DNA from: Chitinophagaceae bacterium | GTDB taxonomy: Bacteria; Bacteroidota; Bacteroidia; Chitinophagales; Chitinophagaceae | DNA length: 6,682 nucleotides | Direction: 5' to 3' | Assembly: GCA_947489175.1 (NCBI GenBank) | Contig: CANLED010000111.1 | Location: 1 to 6,682 of the forward strand | Shown: in pieces, positions 1 through 6,127 of the stretch | Layout: each line of letters opens with the position of its first letter | Numbering within the stretch: position 1 is the first letter of the stretch | Notes under the pieces: model-generated | The model's input: the letters and a program-made list of their open reading frames with translations, nothing else | Told to the model about the DNA's origin: nothing | Database searches by the model: none | Position numbers and translations under genes: made by a program

Positions 1-666
1 ATTTACCAAGCCCAATAAAAGTGACCCTGTATCACCCATAAAAATTTTAGCTGGATTAATGTTATAAAACAAAAAAGCTACTAAAGCAGCCGACATTGAA
101 AATGCCAAGGATGCAAAAGGAATGTCTTTCTCCATTAAAAAAACAACACCAAAAAAAAGTGTTGAGATTAAGCCTATAACACCAGCTAAGCCATCAACTC
201 CATCAATTAAATTAAAAGCGTTTATAATTAGTATAATGGTTAAAAAGGTAAACACAATTGATACCAGCGGATGCAGTTGAGTAATACCCAGAAACCCGTA
301 GGCAGAAGTGAGTTTAAAATAACTTTGATTAGCAATCAAAAAGGTTGCCAATAATTGACCTCCAAATTTTTTCATAGGAGAAATCAATATAAGATCATCT
401 TTTAAACCTAGAAAAAAAATAATCAATGAAGACGCGATAAAATATTGTATCCAAGGCGCTTGGGTAAATGGAATAAAAATACAAATAGAGAATATTAACC
501 CAATAAAAATTCCGATACCACCCAAAGATGCTATGGGGTCTTTATGAATTTTCCGCTCACATGGAATATCAAATAATTTTTTAGCTTTCGCTATTTTTAT
601 AACGACAGGTATCGCCGTGTAGGCAATAAAAAAAGAAAGTAGTGAAATAATCAGAATTGAATCCAT
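1..666 (-). CDS. Undecaprenyl-phosphate sugar-1-phosphate transferase, WecA/TagO/MraY family (partial)
   Basis: The frame is open from an ATG at 666-664 to the left edge, giving 222 residues without the C-terminus (full members are roughly 320-380 aa). Family motifs appear in order: an N-terminal helix (about 5-23), 'HKDPIASLGGIGIF' (41-54), the catalytic Asp pair in 'LKDDL' (88-92), 'NAFNLIDGVDGLAG' (149-162) and 'FMGDTGS' (209-215). About six hydrophobic helices are visible, as expected for an inner-membrane enzyme. The family moves a HexNAc-1-phosphate from a UDP-sugar to undecaprenyl phosphate, the first step in building O-antigen, capsule or other lipid-linked glycans. The NxxNxxDGxDGLA form and the GGIGIF context favour the WecA/TagO group over MraY, but the C-terminal His motif that helps separate subgroups lies outside the window, so no symbol is given. 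It is transcribed away from the transketolase gene across a 186-bp divergent spacer. Confidence 0.9.
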   Translation of the reverse strand, partial: MDSILIISLLSFFIAYTAIPVVIKIAKAKKLFDIPCERKIHKDPIASLGGIGIFIGLIFSICIFIPFTQAPWIQYFIASSLIIFFLGLKDDLILISPMKKFGGQLLATFLIANQSYFKLTSAYGFLGITQLHPLVSIVFTFLTIILIINAFNLIDGVDGLAGVIGLISTLFFGVVFLMEKDIPFASLAFSMSAALVAFLFYNINPAKIFMGDTGSLLLGLVN

Positions 667-712
667 TATTTGTAAATGTGGTGTTCTTTGATAATAGCAA
701 CAATAATCATAG

Positions 713-728
713 TCTATAGAATAGCTAT
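713..728. repeat. Two abutting 8-bp palindromes in the divergent spacer
   Basis: TCTATAGA (713-720) and ATAGCTAT (721-728) are each perfect palindromes and lie back to back. They sit between the candidate minus-strand -7 box (737-744) and the wecA-like start, so they would fall in that gene's leader. They could be an operator, or chance in AT-rich DNA; nothing else here decides. Confidence 0.3.
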
Positions 729-736
729 ATCTTTCA

Positions 737-744
737 CAAAATTA
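737..744 (-). promoter_or_regulatory. Candidate -7 box for the WecA-like gene
   Basis: Read on the minus strand this is TAATTTTG, a full match to the Bacteroidota -7 consensus TAnnTTTG. It would give a leader of about 65 nt before the ATG at 666. No TTG is seen 17-23 bp upstream, so only half of the promoter signature is present. Confidence 0.35.
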
Positions 745-826
745 TATAAAAAAACGTAAAAAAGAAGCCATTATTGTGTTTTATTGCAATCCATCTTATT
801 TTATCAAATGAATTAAATAAATAATT

Positions 827-834
827 TAGTTTTG
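827..834 (+). promoter_or_regulatory. Candidate -7 box for the transketolase gene
   Basis: TAGTTTTG matches the TAnnTTTG consensus and ends 18 bp before the ATG at 853, which would leave a very short leader of about 12 nt. No TTG occurs at the expected upstream distance. No clear Shine-Dalgarno precedes the ATG (the sequence is A-rich), which is normal for Bacteroidota. Confidence 0.35.
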
Positions 835-852
835 CTTTAAAGTAAAAATAAA

Positions 853-1686
853 ATGGCATCACTTCCCAATACTGCATCACAAATTAGAAGAGACATAGTT
901 AGGATGGTACATGGTGTTCAAAGTGGACATCCCGGTGGTTCTTTAGGATGTACTGATTTTCTTACTGCATTGTATTTTAAAGTAATGGAGCACAGCCCTT
1001 CATTTAACATGGATGGAGTAAATGAGGATGTTTTTGTATTGTCTAATGGCCATATTTCCCCAGTATTTTATTCATGTTTGGCCCGTTCTGGATATTTCCC
1101 TATCAACGAACTTGGATCATTCCGCAAGTTAGGAACCCGCTTGCAAGGTCATCCTACTACGCATGAACACCTCCCAGGGGTTAGAATTGCATCTGGATCT
1201 CTTGGTCAAGGCATGAGTGTAGCAATTGGCATTGCTTTGGCAAAAAAACTAAATAACGACACCCGTACTGTATTCTCTTTACATGGTGATGGAGAACTTC
1301 AAGAAGGTCAAATTTGGGAGGCAGTTATGTTTGCCGCCCACAATAAAGTTGATAATTTTATTGCTACCATTGATTGGAACGGACAACAAATTGATGGACC
1401 TACAGATAAAGTGCTTAGCCTAGGAAATATCAAAGAAAAATTTGAGGTTTTCGGTTGGGAAACAATTGATATGCAAGGTAATGACATGGATGATGTATTG
1501 GCCAAACTTGAACAAGCAAAAAGCCTTACTGGCAAAGGAAAGCCTATTGCTATTATGATGCATACGTTGATGGGGAAAGGTGTTGATTTTATGGAAAACG
1601 ACCATGGATGGCATGGAATTGCTCCAAATGATGAACAACTTGCCAAAGCACTATCTCAATTGGAAGAAACTTTGGGTGATTACTAA
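853..1686 (+). CDS. Transketolase, N-terminal (ThDP-binding) subunit of a split enzyme
   Basis: This 277-aa protein covers only the N-terminal third to half of a standard transketolase (about 660 aa), ending where the pyrimidine-binding domain would begin. Visible motifs are 'GHPGGSLG' (25-32), 'SNGH' (64-67), 'QGHP' (98-101), 'SGSLGQG' (114-120), the ThDP/metal site 'GDGELQEGQ' (145-153) with Asn176 and 'IDG' (180-182), and 'MENDHGWHG' (247-255). Transketolase moves two-carbon ketol units between sugar phosphates in the non-oxidative pentose phosphate pathway in the cytoplasm. Split transketolases need a separate C-terminal subunit of about 310 aa to complete the active site. That gene is not next to this one: the next gene is on the other strand and stops 1 bp away. 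The ATG at 853 fits the family N-terminus ('QIRRDIVRMVH' at 10-20), and no longer start is needed. The length and clean ends argue for a genuine half-subunit rather than a truncated gene. Confidence 0.93.
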   Translation: MASLPNTASQIRRDIVRMVHGVQSGHPGGSLGCTDFLTALYFKVMEHSPSFNMDGVNEDVFVLSNGHISPVFYSCLARSGYFPINELGSFRKLGTRLQGHPTTHEHLPGVRIASGSLGQGMSVAIGIALAKKLNNDTRTVFSLHGDGELQEGQIWEAVMFAAHNKVDNFIATIDWNGQQIDGPTDKVLSLGNIKEKFEVFGWETIDMQGNDMDDVLAKLEQAKSLTGKGKPIAIMMHTLMGKGVDFMENDHGWHGIAPNDEQLAKALSQLEETLGDY

Positions 1687-1687
1687 T

Positions 1688-2920
1688 TTAACTGCGCAGT
1701 TGGTATGATTCTTTTGCTGCTCTTGCGGCAGGGAACCAAGATGCCAATATTCCAATTACAAAAACGGTTGATATTACGGCAATAAAATCAGCCAATACCA
1801 ACTTAACCGGGTAATAATCGATTACGAAAGAAGCTCCTTCTAGTGGGACCAATTTGTAATTTATTTGCAAATAGTAAAGGGTCAACGCAATTAGAACACC
1901 TCCCCCATTGCCAATAAAAGCCAATAAGAGCCCCTCTGTTAAAAAAATGCTGTGGATTGTTTTTTGTGATGCCCCCATCGCCTGCAAGATTTGAATATCC
2001 TTTTTCTTTTCAAGTACAAGCATGCTCAAGGCCCCTATCATGTTGAAAGCTGCTACTATCAATATCAAAGAAAAAATTCCATAAATAGCCAACTTCTCAA
2101 GGCGTATGGTGTTGTAAAGCGCCTTATTTTGTTCATACCTGTTTTCCACAACAAAGCCTGAACCTAGCAATGCTAAAATCTTTTTTTTCACCTCATCAAC
2201 ATTCCCATAGTCATTAACACTGAGTTCTAAATAACTGAATTCATCTGATGCATAGTTTAAATAAGTTTTCAAAAACCCTATGTCGGTAAACACATACTTA
2301 TTGTCAAATTCACTTTGAATGGCAAAACTCCCGGTTGGATTTACAGATGCCACTCCGAGGGCATCCAAAGGATTTAATGATTGGCCAGTCCCTTTCTTAG
2401 GGAGGTATACCGAAACAGGAAAAATAGTCCTGTCGGAGACCACACCCAATGCTTGTTCTACACCTACACCCAACACCAAACCAGGCTTTTCTGGGCTCCC
2501 TACATTAAATTGGCCACGGTACATCTTTTCGTGCACCCCAGAAACCTGTGAATAGGCACTGTCAACGCCCTTTATAACAACAATTGTTTGCAAAGATTCG
2601 TTTTGAATCAATGCTTTCTCTTCAACACCCTTCGATAAATATTTTACGCCTTCAATAGCATTGATTTTATTGAGTTGCGCTTCATCTAATGAAAAAACCT
2701 TTCCCTTGGCTGGACTAATTTTAACATCAGCGTAGTAAGATCCGTAGAGCGATTTTACAAGTGATTCAAAGCCATTGAATGCGCTTAAAATGATGATCAA
2801 GGAAGCTGATCCCACCATGATGGCACTAACACTAACCCATGAAATGATGTTAATGGCGTTGGTGGATTTCTTTGCTTTGAAATATCTCCATGAAAATTTT
2901 AAAACTGTGGAAAAGTTCAT
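1688..2920 (-). CDS. LolC/LolE-type ABC transporter permease (FtsX/MacB-like)
   Basis: The 410-aa protein has the four-helix layout of lipoprotein-releasing permeases: TM1 about 24-48, a large extracytoplasmic domain about 55-275, then TM2 about 279-302, TM3 about 325-350 and TM4 about 374-396. The cytoplasmic segment 'EKKKDIQILQAMGAS' (304-318) is the FtsX-domain coupling signature after TM2, and 'SWFPAARAAK' (394-403) closes the last helix as in LolC/LolE. In proteobacteria LolCDE extracts lipoproteins from the inner membrane for delivery to the outer membrane. A Bacteroidota homologue may serve the same role as a homodimer, but the substrate is inferred. No LolD-like ATPase lies nearby. 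The ATG at 2920 directly abuts the stop codon of rbfA (TAAATG), so the two are almost certainly cotranscribed and probably translationally coupled. The stop codon lies 1 bp from the convergent transketolase stop. Confidence 0.88.
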   Translation of the reverse strand: MNFSTVLKFSWRYFKAKKSTNAINIISWVSVSAIMVGSASLIIILSAFNGFESLVKSLYGSYYADVKISPAKGKVFSLDEAQLNKINAIEGVKYLSKGVEEKALIQNESLQTIVVIKGVDSAYSQVSGVHEKMYRGQFNVGSPEKPGLVLGVGVEQALGVVSDRTIFPVSVYLPKKGTGQSLNPLDALGVASVNPTGSFAIQSEFDNKYVFTDIGFLKTYLNYASDEFSYLELSVNDYGNVDEVKKKILALLGSGFVVENRYEQNKALYNTIRLEKLAIYGIFSLILIVAAFNMIGALSMLVLEKKKDIQILQAMGASQKTIHSIFLTEGLLLAFIGNGGGVLIALTLYYLQINYKLVPLEGASFVIDYYPVKLVLADFIAVISTVFVIGILASWFPAARAAKESYQLRS

Positions 2921-3283
2921 TTAGTTTTTTTCTTCTTCATTGATTTTTTTGAAGAGCTCTTCCATTTTGAAAACATAATCAAGGGTGTCGTCTAAATAAA
3001 ACCTGAGTTCAGGCATCCTTCTTAATTGTTGCTTTACACGCAATCCTAGTAACCGCTTTATTTCCCCAGTTTTGTGCTCGATTTTTTCCAACAATGTTTT
3101 TGTATCCTTTACCTGAAACATGCTCAGGTATATTCTTGCCTCCAGCAAGTCTGGAGTTACTTTCACTTTAGAAATCGAAACCATTCCGCCATCGATCATA
3201 TTCAATCCCATGCGCAAAAAAATATCGTTCATTTCCTCAGAGATGACACCGGCCACTTGCTTCTGTCTTTTGCTTTCTTCCAT
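2921..3283 (-). CDS. rbfA: Ribosome-binding factor A
   Basis: The 120-aa protein has the usual length and layout of RbfA, a single type II KH-like domain. The N-terminal helix 'RQKQVAGVISEEMNDIFLR' (6-24), the strand region 'VSISKVKVTPDLLEARIYLS' (36-55) and the C-terminal 'RVKQQLRRMPELRFYLDD' (82-99) are all recognisable family stretches. RbfA binds the 30S subunit during late 16S rRNA maturation and supports growth in the cold. The start at 3283 gives the standard N-terminus (MEESKRQKQ). The gene is first in a two-gene unit with the Lol-like permease. A 74-bp spacer separates it from the divergent ABC exporter. I could not identify a convincing promoter for it: a TAATTTTA at 3312-3305 is one base off the -7 consensus and has no TTG at the right distance. 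Confidence 0.93.
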   Translation of the reverse strand: MEESKRQKQVAGVISEEMNDIFLRMGLNMIDGGMVSISKVKVTPDLLEARIYLSMFQVKDTKTLLEKIEHKTGEIKRLLGLRVKQQLRRMPELRFYLDDTLDYVFKMEELFKKINEEEKN

Positions 3284-3294
3284 AATGATTCAGG

Positions 3295-3322
3295 TTGATG
3301 GATGTAAAATTAGTTACTTTTG
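3295..3322 (+). promoter_or_regulatory. Bacteroidota-type promoter for the MsbA-like gene
   Basis: TTG at 3295-3297, a 17-bp spacer and TACTTTTG at 3315-3322 fit the TTG-N17-23-TAnnTTTG pattern reported for flavobacterial promoters. Transcription would begin near 3328-3330, giving a leader of about 28 nt to the ATG at 3358. The box overlaps the upstream in-frame TTG (3295) and ATG (3298), so an mRNA made from it could not use them as starts. Confidence 0.6.
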
Positions 3323-3357
3323 ATCCTAATTATAAAAAAACAAGTCCGCATTATAAA

Positions 3358-5178
3358 ATGAAAAGTTTACGAATCATTTTTTCATACATCAAAAAGTATC
3401 CCAAACTGGTAGCAGGGTACTTTAGCCTTAACATCCTATCCGCTTCATTTTCATTGATTTCACTTACGATGTTAACCCCGTTCTTATCACTAATCTTTGG
3501 ATTACAGGATCAAAATGGCTTTAAGACATCTAGCTTTAATCTTGGGGTCCTCACGAATTCACTTTACAATACGCTCGAGCAACTTACACAAAGTACCGAA
3601 GGAAAAATCAAAGCGTTGGGAATCATATGTACCATTTTGGTGTTATCAATTGTGCTCAAAAATATATTCCTATACCTTTCTCTTTATTTGCTTACGCCAA
3701 TTAGGAACAACATCATCAATGATATGCGAACAGACATGTTCAGCAAAATCCTAGAACTGCCGGTTGGTTTTTTCAGTGACCAGAAAAAAGGTGATATCAT
3801 GAGCAAACTAACAAATGATTTGCAGGATGTTGAATTTTCAACAATGAGTTTTCTAGAAAGCTTCTTCAGAGAACCTATCCTGATAACAATTTATCTGTTC
3901 GGAATGATAAGCTATAGTCCACAACTTTCTTTGTTCCTCTTGCTTTTTTTACCCGTTGCTGGATTGGTTATTGGCCGTATAGGCAGGTCATTAAAAAAAG
4001 TCTCCACAGGTGTTCAAGAAAAGTTAGGCGACATTCTTAGCACTATTGAAGAAACAATTGGAGGCATCCGTGTTGTTAAAGCATTCAACGCTGAAAAACA
4101 ACAATTGAACAGGTTTAACCAAGAAAACAGGGATTTGCTAGTTATTAAAAACAAAGCCATCAGAAAAAGAGATTTGGCATCACCTGTGTCTGAAACATTG
4201 GGAATATTAGCAGTAAGTTGTGTTTTGTATTATGGTGGAAGATTGGTACTTGAGAAAGACTTTTCATTGAGTGGACCAGCATTCTTAACATTCATTGCCA
4301 TCTTCACTCAGGTCATCAATCCACTTAAAGCATTCAGCACTGCTTCATATAACATAAGAAAAGGTGCAGCTAGCATAGAAAGAATTCAAAAACTCATCAA
4401 GGAAGAGCAAACCATAAAGGAAGATCCAAACCCTGTTTCAATATATTCATTTACTGATTCGATTGAATTGAGAAATGTTGGTTTTGCATATCCTGATAGA
4501 AACATTTTAACCAATATAAATTTAACAATTAAGAAGGGACAGACTGTTGCGTTAGTAGGCTCTTCAGGAGCAGGTAAATCAACACTTGCAGACCTGATAC
4601 CACGCTTTCACGACGCCACTGCTGGTGAGGTTTTGATTGATGGCATAAACATCAAAAAATATGCCTTAAAAGACCTACGCAGCTTGATGGGGATTGTAAC
4701 ACAGGAACCCATTCTTTTTAATGATTCTGTTGAAGCCAATATTTCATTGGGAAATATCACTGCAACTGAAGAACAAATTATGGACGCAGCCAAGGTTGCC
4801 AATGCCCATGTTTTTATTGAAAAAAAGGAAAACGGCTATCATACGGTTGTAGGAGACAGGGGATCTAAGCTCAGTGGAGGCGAAAGACAGCGTTTAACAA
4901 TTGCCAGGGCTGTGTTAAAAAATCCACCGATTTTAATACTTGATGAGGCAACTTCTTCACTTGATACAGAAAGTGAAAAATGGGTACAAGATGCTATCAA
5001 CAACTTAATGAAAGACAGAACAAGCATCATTATAGCACATAGGCTTTCTACCGTTCGCCATGCAGATGAAATAATAGTATTGCATGAAGGACAGATAGCA
5101 GAACGGGGTAAGCATGATGAGCTAATGAGCCAAGATGGAATTTACCATAAATTGGTGTCAATGCAGGAAATGCGATAA
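3358..5178 (+). CDS. MsbA-like ABC exporter (fused transmembrane and ATPase domains)
   Basis: From the ATG at 3358 the product is 606 aa, a standard half-transporter length. The N-terminal ABC_membrane domain (about 15-335) carries six predicted helices, with the intracellular-loop stretch 'FFSDQKKGDIMSKLTNDLQ' (138-156). The nucleotide-binding domain (about 368-602) is complete: A-loop Tyr378, Walker A 'GSSGAGKST' (401-409), Q-loop Gln449, signature 'LSGGERQR' (505-512), Walker B 'ILILDE' (525-530), D-loop 'SSLD' (533-536) and H-loop His561. It should therefore be an active homodimeric exporter. In this family MsbA flips lipid A-core across the inner membrane, but related members export peptides or drugs, so the substrate is a family-level guess. 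Longer in-frame starts exist at 3295 (TTG) and 3298 (ATG). They add 20-21 residues with no family resemblance and overlap the promoter, so I prefer 3358. The gene stands alone on the plus strand, divergent from rbfA and convergent with the dksA-like gene. Confidence 0.9.
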   Translation: MKSLRIIFSYIKKYPKLVAGYFSLNILSASFSLISLTMLTPFLSLIFGLQDQNGFKTSSFNLGVLTNSLYNTLEQLTQSTEGKIKALGIICTILVLSIVLKNIFLYLSLYLLTPIRNNIINDMRTDMFSKILELPVGFFSDQKKGDIMSKLTNDLQDVEFSTMSFLESFFREPILITIYLFGMISYSPQLSLFLLLFLPVAGLVIGRIGRSLKKVSTGVQEKLGDILSTIEETIGGIRVVKAFNAEKQQLNRFNQENRDLLVIKNKAIRKRDLASPVSETLGILAVSCVLYYGGRLVLEKDFSLSGPAFLTFIAIFTQVINPLKAFSTASYNIRKGAASIERIQKLIKEEQTIKEDPNPVSIYSFTDSIELRNVGFAYPDRNILTNINLTIKKGQTVALVGSSGAGKSTLADLIPRFHDATAGEVLIDGINIKKYALKDLRSLMGIVTQEPILFNDSVEANISLGNITATEEQIMDAAKVANAHVFIEKKENGYHTVVGDRGSKLSGGERQRLTIARAVLKNPPILILDEATSSLDTESEKWVQDAINNLMKDRTSIIIAHRLSTVRHADEIIVLHEGQIAERGKHDELMSQDGIYHKLVSMQEMR

Positions 5179-5197
5179 GTAATGCAACAAACTAAAG

Positions 5198-5223
5198 CAA
5201 GAGATAGCGATAACTATCTCTTG
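5198..5223. terminator. Hairpin at the convergent junction, candidate bidirectional terminator
   Basis: CAAGAGATAG (5198-5207) and CTATCTCTTG (5214-5223) are perfect reverse complements around a 6-nt loop (CGATAA). The hairpin lies 20 bp after the exporter stop, and its right arm covers the last codons and the TAG stop of the dksA-like gene. It is placed to serve both transcripts, but neither side has a strong T-run, so intrinsic termination is only probable. Confidence 0.5.
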
Positions 5224-6122
5224 TTCATGCCCATCTTAGATTCCATGCTCAATGTTGCGTGAGGAACGGCCCTTAAACGAGCTTTGTCAATTAGTTTACC
5301 ACTAACACGACAAATACCGTAAGTTTTATTTTCAATACGAATCTTAGCTTTTTCTAGTTTTTCGAGGAAATCAAGTTGACGAGCAGCCATTTGACTAAGT
5401 TGCTCTCTTTCCATGCTTAAGCTACCATCTTCCATGGTCATGTACCTGTTGTCAGCATCTCCACCACTCATTGAATCTTTTCTGGTGATGAGTCCATTTA
5501 AGTAAGATAACTCTTGCTTTGCTGCATTCAACTTGTTTTGGATAAGTTCCTTAAACTCAGCAAGTTCAGCATCACTATATCGCATAGAAGGAGCTGTAGA
5601 AATAATTTCATTTTCTGCATCCAACACAGAACGGGTGAATTCAGGTTCATATTTACGTGAAGAAGTGCTATTGATTTTAGGCATGGCGACCACTTTATTC
5701 TCCTTTTTTGCTTCCTTTTCTCTCAAAGCCTTACGAACTAATGCTGGACTACTTGCAGGCTTGCTGGTTTCAGCGAATCTTGTTTCTGGAGAAACAGCAG
5801 GTAATTTCTTTTTTTCTGGACGTGTAGAAGGTGCCTTTTGAGGTGGAGTTGGTTTTTTAGCTGGCGCAACTACTTCAGGAGCTGCTTTTGATGCAGCTGG
5901 CTTTGATGTAGCGGCTTTTGCTGGTGCCGTTTTTGCAGCCGCTGCTTTTGTAGGAGCAGACTTTGTTGGTGCTGCTTTCGTGGCGGCCGACTTTTCAGAT
6001 GGTGTTTTTGAAGGATCAGCTTTTTTCACGGGAGCAGACTTCGTAGGAGCCGCTTTTGTAGCTGGTGCTGATTTTTTTACTGTAGAAGCGTCCTTAGTTT
6101 CGGTTGTTTTTTTTGTTGCCAT
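5214..6122 (-). CDS. TraR/DksA-family protein with a histone-H1-like N-terminal tail
   Basis: This 302-aa protein has two parts. Residues about 180-302 are a DksA/TraR-like module: a helical hairpin ('YSDAELAEFKELIQNKL' 182-198, second helix about 237-266) and the C-terminal 'YGICRVSGKLIDKARLRAVP' (268-287). DksA binds RNA polymerase through the secondary channel and tunes transcription with ppGpp. Here the coiled-coil tip has Asp222 and Asp224 but no exact DxxDxA motif. The zinc-ligand positions read Cys271, Ser274, Ser292, Ser295, so no classical zinc site can form. Residues about 1-108 are low-complexity and basic (21 Lys and 5 acidic in the first 100, rich in Ala and Pro), resembling the pentapeptide tails of bacterial H1-like proteins. 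Residues about 109-180 are a charged linker that I do not recognise. The gene starts 5 bp after the ileS stop and is probably cotranscribed with it. Nucleoid or nucleic-acid binding by the tail is inferred. Confidence 0.85.
   Translation of the reverse strand: MATKKTTETKDASTVKKSAPATKAAPTKSAPVKKADPSKTPSEKSAATKAAPTKSAPTKAAAAKTAPAKAATSKPAASKAAPEVVAPAKKPTPPQKAPSTRPEKKKLPAVSPETRFAETSKPASSPALVRKALREKEAKKENKVVAMPKINSTSSRKYEPEFTRSVLDAENEIISTAPSMRYSDAELAEFKELIQNKLNAAKQELSYLNGLITRKDSMSGGDADNRYMTMEDGSLSMEREQLSQMAARQLDFLEKLEKAKIRIENKTYGICRVSGKLIDKARLRAVPHATLSMESKMGMNKR
5874..6056 (-). repeat. Degenerate 15-bp tandem repeat encoding K-x4 pentapeptides
   Basis: Within the dksA-like gene, lysines fall at residues 23, 28, 33 and then, after one extra Lys, at 34, 39, 44, 49, 54, 59, 64, 69, 74 and 79. 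On the plus strand this shows as a TTT/TTC-type triplet every 15 bases. The decapeptide TKAAPTKSAP occurs twice (22-31 and 48-57) with different synonymous codons, so the repeat is old or held at protein level rather than a fresh duplication. Confidence 0.75.
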
Positions 6123-6127
6123 TGTGC

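Noticed and set aside
1308..1646. Minus-strand open frames (1308-1646 and 1420-1638) inside the transketolase gene
   Set aside because: They are antisense to strongly conserved ThDP-enzyme motifs, have no family resemblance and no promoter or initiation context.
2319..2555. Plus-strand open frame inside the Lol-like permease
   Set aside because: It is antisense to the extracytoplasmic domain of a well-supported gene and its translation has no recognisable domain.
3305..3312. TAATTTTA on the minus strand as the rbfA -7 box
   Set aside because: It is one base off consensus, and the nearest upstream TTG is 28 bp away, outside the 17-23 bp range.
3074..3323. Plus-strand open frames (3074-3298 and 3120-3323) opposite rbfA
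   Set aside because: Both are antisense shadows of rbfA, whose protein is clearly conserved over its full length.
3497..5030. Short frames inside the MsbA-like gene (3497-3754 plus; 4608-4802 and 4839-5030 minus)
   Set aside because: All lie wholly within a complete ABC exporter with every motif intact, and none resembles a known family.
5533..5841. Plus-strand open frame opposite the dksA-like gene
   Set aside because: It is a Ser/Phe/Leu-rich antisense shadow running opposite the helical, linker and tail-proximal regions of the DksA-like protein.
5874..6056. CRISPR array or minisatellite reading of the 15-bp periodic repeat
   Set aside because: There are no identical repeats with unique spacers. 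The period is explained by K-x4 pentapeptides in a coding frame with diverged codons.
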